Of a stretch of DNA of 37,542 bases, positions 16,900-25,222 are shown piece by piece. The position numbers were made by a program, and so were the translations under genes. Source of the DNA: Tritrichomonas foetus (Eukaryota; Parabasalia; Tritrichomonadida; Tritrichomonadidae); contig MLAK01000620.1 of assembly GCA_001839685.1 (NCBI GenBank), forward strand, positions 51,347-88,888, in the 5' to 3' direction. Under the pieces are notes generated by a model. That model had not been told where the DNA came from. It ran no database searches and saw nothing but the letters and a program-made list of their open reading frames with translations. Position 1 is the first letter of the stretch. Every line of letters starts with the position of its first letter.

Positions 16900-18141
16900 A
16901 TGTCTCGTTACGAAAGTGCAAAGCAGCAATACGCAGCAATCGGCGTCAACACAGACGAAGCAATTGAAAAGCTCAGAGCGGCAAGCATCTCCATGCATTG
17001 CTGGCAGGGAGACGATGTTCGTGGGTTCGAAAACGTCGAATTGTCGGGGGGAATCCAGGCAACCGGAAGCTATCCAGGGCGCGCCCGAACGCCTGAAGAA
17101 TTAATGGCCGATATCGAAAAAGTATTTTCGCTCATCGGAGGAAGGCACAGGCTCAATCTCCATGCCTGCTACGCCATTACAGATGGCGAAACTGTTCCAA
17201 AGAACAAATTGGAGCCAAAGCATTTTGCGAAATGGGTGGAATTCGCAAAAAAGCATGACATCAAACTAGATTTCAATCCAACCCTATTTAGTGACCCAAT
17301 GGTGGTTGACAATTTGACACTTTCTTCACCAAAGGAAGAAGTCAGACAATTCTGGATCGACCATTGCAAAGCATGCCGCAGAATTGGTGAATACTTCGGG
17401 AAAGAATTAAACACGCAATGCCTCGTTAATATCTGGATTCCAGATGGCTTTAAGGACATTCCAGCAGACAGACTCGGCCCAAGAATGAGACTAAAGGATT
17501 CTCTCGACCAAATATTCTCTGAAAAACTCGATTCAAAATACATAATTGATGCTGTTGAATCGAAAGTTTTCGGAATTGGATTAGAATCAATGACTGTTGG
17601 GTCACACGAGTTCTACCTGAACTATGCCGCTAAAAATGGGAAAATCTGCTTATTAGATAATGGTCACTTCCATCCAACTGAGCTTGTTTCTGATAAAATT
17701 TCATCAATGCTTTGCTTCTTTGATAAGATTGCTTTACACATCACGAGACCAGTTCGTTGGGATTCCGATCATGTTGTTCTCTTCGATGATGAAACACGTG
17801 AAATTTGCAAAGAAATCGTTAGAAACAACGCACTCGATCGTGTTTTAATGGCGCTTGATTTCTTCGATGCCTCCATCAACAGAGTAAGCGCTTGGGTTGT
17901 CGGAATGAGAAACACGCAAAAGGCCCTTCTTTATGCACTTCTCCAACCTTATCAAGAAATGAAAAAACTTCAAGATGAATCAAACTTCACAAAATTAATG
18001 GTGGTGCTTGAAGAACTCAAAACATTCCCATTCGGTGATGTTTGGGACCACTTCTGTGAAGTTTGCGGAGTTCCAGTCGGACTAAAATGGTTCGATGATG
18101 TTCTTGAATACGAAAAGAAAGTTTTATCACAACGTAAGTAA
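16900..18141 (+). CDS. rhaA: L-rhamnose isomerase (EC 5.3.1.14), bacterial type
   Basis: The enzyme converts L-rhamnose to L-rhamnulose using Mn2+ and related metals. At 413 residues it matches the length of bacterial RhaA (about 420) and is full length. Family blocks seen include [14 protein letters not shown] (31-44), [13 protein letters not shown] (48-60), [10 protein letters not shown] (83-92), [18 protein letters not shown] (251-268), [16 protein letters not shown] (283-298) and [15 protein letters not shown] (319-333). By comparison with the E. coli enzyme, metal ligands would be His256, Asp288 and Asp290, all present. The gene has no intron. Its first third is visibly GC-richer than the surroundings (for example GGGCGCGCCCGAACG near 17078). 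RhaA is essentially a bacterial family, so lateral acquisition from bacteria is likely. No rhamnulokinase, aldolase or transporter gene is beside it. Confidence 0.95.
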   Translation: MSRYESAKQQYAAIGVNTDEAIEKLRAASISMHCWQGDDVRGFENVELSGGIQATGSYPGRARTPEELMADIEKVFSLIGGRHRLNLHACYAITDGETVPKNKLEPKHFAKWVEFAKKHDIKLDFNPTLFSDPMVVDNLTLSSPKEEVRQFWIDHCKACRRIGEYFGKELNTQCLVNIWIPDGFKDIPADRLGPRMRLKDSLDQIFSEKLDSKYIIDAVESKVFGIGLESMTVGSHEFYLNYAAKNGKICLLDNGHFHPTELVSDKISSMLCFFDKIALHITRPVRWDSDHVVLFDDETREICKEIVRNNALDRVLMALDFFDASINRVSAWVVGMRNTQKALLYALLQPYQEMKKLQDESNFTKLMVVLEELKTFPFGDVWDHFCEVCGVPVGLKWFDDVLEYEKKVLSQRK

Positions 18142-18749
18142 AAGTTTTAAAACACACAATATTTATTCTTATTCAATTCTATTCAATATTGTTTTTTTAC
18201 ATATGTTTATTAAACTTTGGGTTGAATCCTCTTCATTTTTTTCGTTCCCAGAAAATAGGAGATTGTTTATTTATACTGTTTGCAATCAGATGGAATATCA
18301 ATGATGCTAATATTCACTCTATGTATTTTTTGAGACAAATCATCATGCCAATTCTGTGATTGCATTATTTTTATGAAATCCTCAATCGATAATTCAAACA
18401 ATTTACCTATTATATGGTTATGATCTCTGTACTATTGTGTAATGTGATAGCTGTCGGAAAAATACAACCATTGAATATAATTATTATTCCTCAAAAAGAT
18501 TTTGTGGAGAAAAACAGATCAAGTTACCATTTATGCAAAAGTCAAATTGAGGGTTGCCTTTATTTTTGAAAAAAAAGACAGATTTTCGATGATTTTATTT
18601 CAAAGAAACCTACGCAGAAAAATTTCAGGAATTTGTGAGGAAATCGGTCTTTTTGAGTATTAGCCGTTTAATAATTGGCGCACGTTTGGAATTATTTCTT
18701 CAGCGGTTTTATTCACATTATTTCTTCATTTTCTTTTTCACAAAATTTC
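18142..18749. other. Intergenic region, no gene seen
   Basis: About 608 nt between two plus-strand genes. It holds the isomerase 3' end and, at its right edge, the PDE-delta initiator. The ATG at 18675 lies upstream of the predicted transcription start and is not considered coding. Confidence 0.5.
18726..18732 (+). promoter_or_regulatory. Initiator-like element (TCATTTT) of the PDE-delta gene
   Basis: The A at 18728 predicts a 22-nt leader to ATG 18750 and excludes the in-frame ATG at 18675. Confidence 0.5.
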
Positions 18750-19220
18750 ATGGCCGAATACATCCAAGTTTCAAAAGATCCAGCTGCGAAGAAGATTCTC
18801 GATGGATTCAAATTAATTAGTCTTACTTTAAAGAACGCCGATACCGGTGAAAAGGCCTGGAAATCAGAAAATTGGGGATCGGAAGTTTTCACAACAGTTA
18901 AGGACGCCCACCTTCCTGCCAGAATGCTTTCATTCCCAGCTGTCGGACGCGAAATCGTTTTCTCAACAACCGAAGTCATTCGCAACTTCCGCATCCAACA
19001 AGATATCATCGTTCACGGCAAGCAAATCGAATGCTGGAAATACGAATTCGGATTCGTCATGCCAGGCTCTGAGAACTCATGGGAGACCATCGTTCAAGCC
19101 GCTGGCGAAGGAAAAATGCTTCCAGCTGAATTTTTGAGTGGAAACATGTACATTCTTACCAGTTTCTACTCAGGAGACATGCTCATCTCTAAAAGCGTCG
19201 TTCGCGTCTTCTACGAGTGA
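18750..19220 (+). CDS. PDE-delta (PDE6D-like) prenyl-binding protein
   Basis: This protein of 156 residues has the size and sequence pattern of the PDE6-delta/PrBP family, which solubilises farnesylated and geranylgeranylated small GTPases and delivers them to membranes and cilia. Matches are ILDGFKLISLTLKNADTGEKAW (N-terminal beta strands), PAVGREIVFSTTEVIRNFRIQQ (about 64-85), WKYEFGFVMPGSENSWE (about 97-113), AAGEGKMLPAEFLSGN (about 117-132) and the C-terminal VRVFYE. In human PDE6D the equivalent blocks line the prenyl pocket. The start at 18750 gives the usual family length; a longer reading from 18675 would add 25 hydrophobic residues upstream of the predicted transcription start and is rejected. 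A flagellated protist is a natural setting for this protein. Confidence 0.93.
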   Translation: MAEYIQVSKDPAAKKILDGFKLISLTLKNADTGEKAWKSENWGSEVFTTVKDAHLPARMLSFPAVGREIVFSTTEVIRNFRIQQDIIVHGKQIECWKYEFGFVMPGSENSWETIVQAAGEGKMLPAEFLSGNMYILTSFYSGDMLISKSVVRVFYE

Positions 19221-19292
19221 AGTTCTTTCCCTTTAGATAAAAATCTGACTCAGAGAAAAAATTCATTCTTATTTTACTTTCATTTTCTTTCG

Positions 19293-20298
19293 CCTTTTTT
19301 CTTTTTCTTTCTCTTCTTTTCTTTTTCTTTCTCTTCTTTTCTTTTTCTTTCTCTTCTTTTCTTTTTCTTTCACATCTTTTCTTTTTCTTTCNNNNNNNNN
19401 NNNNNNNNNNNNNNNNNNNNNNNNNNNNNNNNNNNNNNNNNNNNNNNNNNNNNNNNNNNNNNNNNNNNNNNNNNNNNNNNNNNNNNNNNNNNNNNNNNNN
19501 NNNNNNNNNNNNNNNNNNNNNNNNNNNNNNNNNNNNNNNNNNNNNNNNNNNNNNNNNNNNNNNNNNNNNNNNNNNNNNNNNNNNNNNNNNNNNNNNNNNN
19601 NNNNNNNNNNNNNNNNNNNNNNNNNNNNNNNNNNNNNNNNNNNNNNNNNNNNNNNNNNNNNNNNNNNNNNNNNNNNNNNNNNNNNNNNNNNNNNNNNNNN
19701 NNNNNNNNNNNNNNNNNNNNNNNNNNNNNNNNNNNNNNNNNNNNNNNNNNNNNNNNNNNNNNNNNNNNNNNNNNNNNNNNNNNNNNNNNNNNNNNNNNNN
19801 NNNNNNNNNNNNNNNNNNNNNNNNNNNNNNNNNNNNNNNNNNNNNNNNNNNNNNNNNNNNNNNNNNNNNNNNNNNNNNNNNNNNNNNNNNNNNNNNNNNN
19901 NNNNNNNNNNNNNNNNNNNNNNNNNNNNNNNNNNNNNNNNNNNNNNNNNNNNNNNNNNNNNNNNNNNNNNNNNNNNNNNNNNNNNNNNNNNNNNNNNNNN
20001 NNNNNNNNNNNNNNNNNNNNNNNNNNNNNNNNNNNNNNNNNNNNNNNNNNNNNNNNNTTTTCTTTCTCTTCTTTTCTTTTTCTTTCTCTTCTTTTCTTTT
20101 TCTTTCTCTTCTTTTCTTTTTCTTTCTCTTCTTTTCTTTTTCTTTCTCTTCTTTTCTTTTTCTTTCTCTTCTTTTCTTTTTCTTTCTCTTCTTTTCTTTT
20201 TCTTTCTCTTCTTTTCTTTTTCTTTCTCTTCTTTTCTTTTTCTTTCTCTTCTTTTCTTTTTCTTTCACATCTTTTCGCTTTCTTTCACATCTTTTCAT
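19293..20298. repeat. 20-bp polypyrimidine minisatellite (contains the assembly gap)
   Basis: On the plus strand almost pure C/T. The repeat unit is 20 nt, TCTTTCTCTTCTTTTCTTTT, seen about five times left of the gap and about ten times right of it. Variant units with CACAT in place of CTCTT occur beside the gap at the left (about 19370) and at the right end (20266 and 20286). The purine strand can be read as a Lys/Arg/Glu repeat only because 20 nt times 3 gives a 20-codon period without stops. It lies between two convergent gene ends and may adopt triplex (H-DNA) structure. Confidence 0.9.
19392..20057. other. Assembly gap, 666 N
   Basis: The unknown bases are inside the minisatellite. The repeats left and right of the gap are 15 nt out of phase, so 666 is probably an estimated size, not an exact one. 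Confidence 0.98.
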
Positions 20299-20434
20299 TT
20301 TCTCCATCTAATCTTCAAAAAGCGAGTAAATAATTTATAAAACATATATCTCTATTTAATAAACTATGTTTTATTTAAATAAAATACATTTTTTAATTTT
20401 AATTGTATATTTGGCATCTATCGCTGTGAATAAA

Positions 20435-21760
20435 TTACCTTGCTTTTGTTAAGAATGATGCTATTCCAATAGAAAAGATCCATAGAAGATCATGATCAAA
20501 TTTTGGTTCGATTTCAAGAGTATTTTGATTCACTTTTTTGATAATTAATAAAATTGGACCATTTGCTGAACCAATCAGAACAGCATTTTTCACCGAATTT
20601 ACAAGGAAACCATCGTCAGTATCATACTTTAAATTCCCTTCATGATCAAGTTCTGGCATTTTGTTTACCATTCTAATTGGTGAACCTGGTTTTGGTGAAA
20701 AAAAGTTAACAGTTATTCTTCTTGTTGGGTAATTATGAACTTTTCGTGGAATAAATCGAATAGATATTATTTCTTCTTCATTATTTGAACTTAACCTCAG
20801 AGAAAAATCTGACCTTTCATTTCCTGTAAGAATATGTGCAACTTTTTTTGATGGATCAAAATTTGATTTATCGAAAGTATTCATGTTGTTTATTGTTAAA
20901 TTTCTATTATTGGTCACTTGAAGGAAATTATCCTGTTCGTATGAATATAGTAAGATTTTATTTGATTTCTTTGATTTACAAACAGCAATATATAGTGGAG
21001 AATCGCCTAGGAATATTGAATAATAATATCTCTTTCTATTTAAGTTACCTTTTATCCATCAAGTGACTCTATAAGTTGGCCATATATTTTGAAGTTTTAT
21101 CATTGGTTGACTCATTTGTGGTTTTAATCTTCTTTTTTGTTCGATCATTTTTCTGCTTCTTCTAATAAATCTTCCATTTACATCAGTATTTCTTCTTAAA
21201 ATTACATTTGACGAACCATTCAACAAATTATTTCTATCATAAAAGACACGATCATCAAATGAATTAATGATTTGTCTCTGATCACTTAGATCGAATGTTT
21301 CATCTTCTCTGTATTTCGAATCAATTTCTATTTGATTATTAAAATCTTGTTCATTTTGGTGTTGAAGTGAATGGTTAAAATTTCTTATTTCCATTTTAGA
21401 GTTTATATTTCGATTATTCAAGCTATTGCACCTTCTCCTTCTTTTTCTACGTTTAGATTTCAATATGAACTCATCATTATCATTTGAGCTTGAAGAAGAT
21501 TTATCGAAAGACGAAGATGAGTTCAATCCAAATTCAACTAATCTCCCACCAACTTGACGTCTTGTAACTCTGACAAGTTCTTCATTATCTATATTAAGAT
21601 CATTTTTGGTACGCGGTATTAAAAATGGAGTTTCGTCAAACTCTTCTTCTTCTTCAATATTATCATCTTCTTCATCAATTAGTGATGCAGATGAACTCGA
21701 GAATTCAATTGTAAAAAGACTCGAGGTAGTAAGAATGCTTGAAGAATAATTTTGCGTCAA
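20435..21760 (-). pseudogene. Tubby-domain protein gene interrupted by in-frame TGA, no ATG start
   Basis: Two long minus-strand frames (21760 to 21059, and 21058 to 20435) are in the same phase and separated only by TGA at 21059-21061, giving 441 codons. The joined reading shows a Tubby-like C-terminal domain. TYRVT, then the stop, then WIKGN is followed by RYYYSIFLGDSPLYIAVCK. Later blocks are NSVKNAVLIG and, at the end, WIFSIGIASFLTKAR, which correspond to the SVKNF and AFaiaLSSF motifs. The TGA falls where Tubby proteins have Arg (as in CRVTRDKRG), and CGA or AGA to TGA is one change. The N-terminal part is Ser/Asp/Glu-rich with KSKRRKRRRR (101-110). The frame begins at TTG 21760 and is open to 21883 without ATG; the first ATG is 21394. 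A recent pseudogene is most likely; readthrough or a sequence error is possible. Confidence 0.7.
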
Positions 21761-23023
21761 ATGAAGATTTTTGATCGAAATTTTTTGAAATCCAAAAAAG
21801 TAGCGTATAAATACACCATTTAAATTTTGATGTGCTTTTGAAAGAAAAACTAATTGTTTGATACAGAGAAGGTCAATATGATGTTATCAAATTATGAAAC
21901 CGAATTAATAATATTTATTCAAATCCAAATAGAATTTATACATCTGTGCTTCACTCAGATAAATTGTATTTGATAATCATGTCCTGATACTCATATACTC
22001 TATGTTCATCGAAAAATTTGTGTTTTTTGTTTTCGTCATGATTGTGATGGACAAATTATCAGTAATTTCTGATCTTAGATTCAGAATAGCTATTATTCAA
22101 TCGCACTTTTTTGAAGCAGTTGCATTATCTATGGTTTACGCTTTTGCCCAAAATGATTTTGAGAAAGAATAATTTTGAGGATAAGGATTTTGCGACTAAT
22201 ACAAACTTTCATCTGCTGCAATATTTTTTTTTTATTTTTGAAATGAAGAAAATAGATTAGAAGTGAATGCTTGATATAATACTGTTGAAGAAAGTGTTTT
22301 ATTTCATACAAGAAATATGTTTTACCTTGAATGGAATTTATGGAGATACATTCTCAAAAGACAAATTTATTTTCAGGCTTTAGACTTGATTGAGCGTTAT
22401 ATATAAGGACACGAAAAAATAAATTATGCAACAAATTTGTTACATTTAATGGCAATTGTATATAAATCTAATAATATGATCACTTTTCAAGAATATTGTT
22501 ACAAATATTATTGCGGAAATGAGGTATATGCTAAAAAACAATATAACAATTTCTTTAATCGAACTGAAAGTACAACCTTGTTAATGACATTGTTCCATGA
22601 AATATTCGATCCTTATGGTCTTCCAATTAATCCTGTATTCTCTGTGAAACGTTTACTCTAATGATAATTACTCATATAATGTTACAGGCTAATACTAAGT
22701 TATCCAATTATTTATATCTGTAATCACAGTATGAATTTATTTGGACATATAAGCGTAGAAAAATTTGTCATTGAATTTTTTTGACTGCTTTCATTGAAGT
22801 TTATTCAATGCATAATTCCTTTGAAATTTCATATCGTTCTTATACCTCAAAACTAGTCTATTATATAATAAATAATGATAATAAATCACATGAATATTAA
22901 ATAAATCTAAATAAATCTATCTAGAACATGAGCTTTTTCAGTAAAAATATTAAAAAATCTATTGAGATAGCATTCAATAATTTGTTTTTACTATGGCATT
23001 AAAAAGTTTAATCATTCGAATAA
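21761..23023. other. Long intergenic region, no convincing gene
   Basis: About 1260 nt of AT-rich sequence. An initiator-like TCATTTG overlaps the TTG at the start of the Tubby frame (minus strand). A 70-codon ATG frame at 22449-22661 is listed separately. Apart from these I see nothing structured. Confidence 0.4.
22449..22661 (+). CDS. Possible small protein or gene remnant (70 codons)
   Basis: The frame reads from ATG 22449 to TAA and encodes MAIVYKSNNMITFQEYCYKY and onward, ending FDPYGLPINPVFSVKRLL. It is aromatic-rich and looks somewhat protein-like, but no family is recognised and no perfect initiator motif is near (TACATTT overlaps the ATG). It may be chance or a relic. Confidence 0.2.
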   Translation: MAIVYKSNNMITFQEYCYKYYCGNEVYAKKQYNNFFNRTESTTLLMTLFHEIFDPYGLPINPVFSVKRLL

Positions 23024-25066
23024 TCTTTAAATCCCGATATCGTCGATACTAATACACCAAATCTTGAATTCGATTTATCTTTAGATCTAAATTCACCATT
23101 CTCTCAAAATTCAAGCGATCCTTATGGTGAAATTGTGACCACTAAATTAACCACAGACCAAATAACATCTGAACCATCAGACCAAATAAACATTGAAAAC
23201 GATGCTCATGATCTGTTTGAGAATGATCCTTATAAGAATACTGAAAATTTGAATGCAGATAATGGTATCAATGAAACTCCACCACTCCCTAATATCAAAG
23301 AAGACAACTTTAACGATATATTTCACCAAAAAATTTTAACTTGTCAATGTTTATTAAAATTTCCAATAACTGGAATTGCTTCTTTTCGACAAAAACAGAC
23401 AAAAATGAATACATTAATGGATATTCTCACATTTTTTGAAAGTCATGATGCAAGAAACATAAATCGTGCCCTCCAAGATGAAGTTCTTGACATGATTGAA
23501 TTAAATATCTTTCAACAAGATCCAATTCTTGCTGTCAAGCGATTTAGGTATTCATATCCAACAGATTTAGTTAATCCAGCATGGTCACATCTTTCAATTG
23601 TCTATTCTATTTTGAATCGCTTCTTAAAAGTGTTTCCCAATCATAAAAGATTGAATTTCACTTTCGTGAAAAAAATTCTAAAATGTATGAATTCTCCAGA
23701 CGTAAACGAGCGAGTTAATTTGTCAGCATTCTTGAAATCCTACTTCGCAATTCATCAAAGCGAAGTAACAGAAATTATTGGGGCCATAAAGAACCAACTT
23801 ATTGATATAATTGATCACGAATCGATTCCGTATAGTGCTGTTCCACTTCTAACCTTTCTATCGTATGCTGTTACAAATTTAAAATCTCCACTTCCGGATT
23901 ATTTCATAGATGTGATCAAACATTCTATACCATTGATTATTTCACCTGATTTCAACATTTTTCAACTTCAACTTCTTCATTTTTATGAAGTAGCACTGAC
24001 TTCTTCTTATCCAGATTTGATCAAAACAACTCTAGACTATCTTTATTTCTGCTGGCCAAGAAATTGCGCGACTAAACAACTTGGCTTTATACAAATCATG
24101 ATAACTCTTGTTGGACGTCTCTTCACTTTTTGCTCAAATTCTTCTCCTTCTGTTTTTTCTGGTACGAATTCTCATTCTAATTCTGGATCTTCAACCAATA
24201 CTTTTGGAAATGGAAATTCTTCTTCTTTTTCTCCATCAAAACATTATTCACTAAATTCTCAAAAGAAAGCAATTATCAATCAGTCATTCACATCTTTGTC
24301 CAAACCTTTAAATTCTTGTTCTACATTCAATGGCATCTCAAATTTAAATAATCACTTAAGTAGCACAAATTTAGGAAATAATCAAGGGAATTTACGATTA
24401 CCCTCAACAAATACACTAAGTTCTTCTTATAATTCTTCTTCGTTTTGTGGAGCGAGTTCGATTTTGAATTCGAAAACTAAACCGGTAAATAATTATCATA
24501 AAGATTATCACAGTGAAATGATGAATTCTATAAAAAGAATTTTTGTTTTCTTTTCACAGTGTATAAGATCACCGAATGAAAAAGCAGTCGAGCCAATTTT
24601 GAAAATGTGGAATTCCAATAAAACTGATCCATTCATTCTTGCTCATCCTAAATTTTCAATTACTGTCATGTATGAATCTGTTGAATGGGCCTCCGAAAAT
24701 CACTGGTCAGCAAATATAAAAGAATTAGCGAAAAATTCTCTCGCTGAAATGAAGAAATTGAATATGACTGCTTTTCTTCAGATGAAGAAGGTAAGTAGAG
24801 AAAATGATTCGAAAAAATTGGCACAGGCACAGGCACAAACTGGACACTTCTTGAAAAGTTGGGCAACTATTTCTCACGCAGCAGCAGCAAATGATGGACA
24901 AATTGATGTTTTGTCTTTCCTCAAAATTGTTCAAAAACAATATACAGAGATTCTAGAGACAGATGCAGATATTCCGAATGTAACAGTGAATGATATAGAT
25001 ATACAAATGATGACTAACACAACATCGAAGCTTCCAGCACTCAGAGCATCATCAAAGTTTTTTTAG
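23024..25066 (+). CDS. PP2A regulatory subunit B, B56 family; start not resolved
   Basis: B56 proteins are the HEAT-repeat subunits that direct protein phosphatase 2A to substrates. Family traits seen are a CQCLLKF block, then EVLDMIELNIFQQDP, then NPAWSHLSIVYSILNRFLK (compare WPHLqlVYefflrF). LSFLSYAVTNLKSPLPDYFIDVI, DYLYFCWPRNCATKQLGFI (compare LLKYWPkthSpKEvmFL) and HWSANIKELAKNSL follow. An Asn/Ser-rich insert of about 120 residues (encoded about 24130-24490) interrupts the region before the last repeats, unusual for the family. No in-frame ATG exists between the stop at 23021-23023 and 23405, which is already inside the conserved region. The true start must come from an undetected 5' exon, a sequence error, or a non-ATG codon (GTG at 23135). 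The coordinates give the whole open frame. Confidence 0.75.
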   Translation, partial: SLNPDIVDTNTPNLEFDLSLDLNSPFSQNSSDPYGEIVTTKLTTDQITSEPSDQINIENDAHDLFENDPYKNTENLNADNGINETPPLPNIKEDNFNDIFHQKILTCQCLLKFPITGIASFRQKQTKMNTLMDILTFFESHDARNINRALQDEVLDMIELNIFQQDPILAVKRFRYSYPTDLVNPAWSHLSIVYSILNRFLKVFPNHKRLNFTFVKKILKCMNSPDVNERVNLSAFLKSYFAIHQSEVTEIIGAIKNQLIDIIDHESIPYSAVPLLTFLSYAVTNLKSPLPDYFIDVIKHSIPLIISPDFNIFQLQLLHFYEVALTSSYPDLIKTTLDYLYFCWPRNCATKQLGFIQIMITLVGRLFTFCSNSSPSVFSGTNSHSNSGSSTNTFGNGNSSSFSPSKHYSLNSQKKAIINQSFTSLSKPLNSCSTFNGISNLNNHLSSTNLGNNQGNLRLPSTNTLSSSYNSSSFCGASSILNSKTKPVNNYHKDYHSEMMNSIKRIFVFFSQCIRSPNEKAVEPILKMWNSNKTDPFILAHPKFSITVMYESVEWASENHWSANIKELAKNSLAEMKKLNMTAFLQMKKVSRENDSKKLAQAQAQTGHFLKSWATISHAAAANDGQIDVLSFLKIVQKQYTEILETDADIPNVTVNDIDIQMMTNTTSKLPALRASSKFF

Positions 25067-25215
25067 AAATATTTCTTTGTTTGTAAATGTAGATATTATA
25101 TATAATAAAATAATCGTGTGAATTTTGATAAATAATTCGTTTTTTCTTGGTACAAAGTTCAAATTTCAAGATTTCGAAATTTTATGGGTTAAGTCAAATA
25201 ATTAGCCAGTTATGG

Positions 25216-25222
25216 TCATTTA
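25216..25222 (+). promoter_or_regulatory. Initiator-like element (TCATTTA)
   Basis: Its A lies only 5 nt before ATG 25223. If used, translation may begin there or at the second in-frame ATG, 25253. Confidence 0.4.

Noticed and set aside
18675..18749. N-terminal extension of the PDE-delta protein
   Set aside because: The ATG at 18675 lies upstream of the initiator-like motif at 18726, and family length fits the start at 18750.
19189..20307. Minus-strand Lys/Arg/Glu-rich reading frame across the gap
   Set aside because: It is the purine strand of a 20-bp minisatellite plus 666 unknown bases; absence of stops is a by-product of the repeat.
22129..22311. 60-codon minus-strand frame
   Set aside because: It is Lys/Ile/Leu-rich as expected for AT-rich non-coding DNA and has no initiator or family motif.
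23048..23059. ACTAATACACCA resembling the trichomonad intron end ACTAACACACAG
   Set aside because: It does not end in AG, and no matching GTATGT-like donor with a coding 5' exon was found upstream. It remains only a hint for the missing B56 start.
24791..24796. GTAAGT inside the B56 gene as a splice donor
   Set aside because: The frame continues through it with conserved sequence, and no branch or acceptor motif follows.
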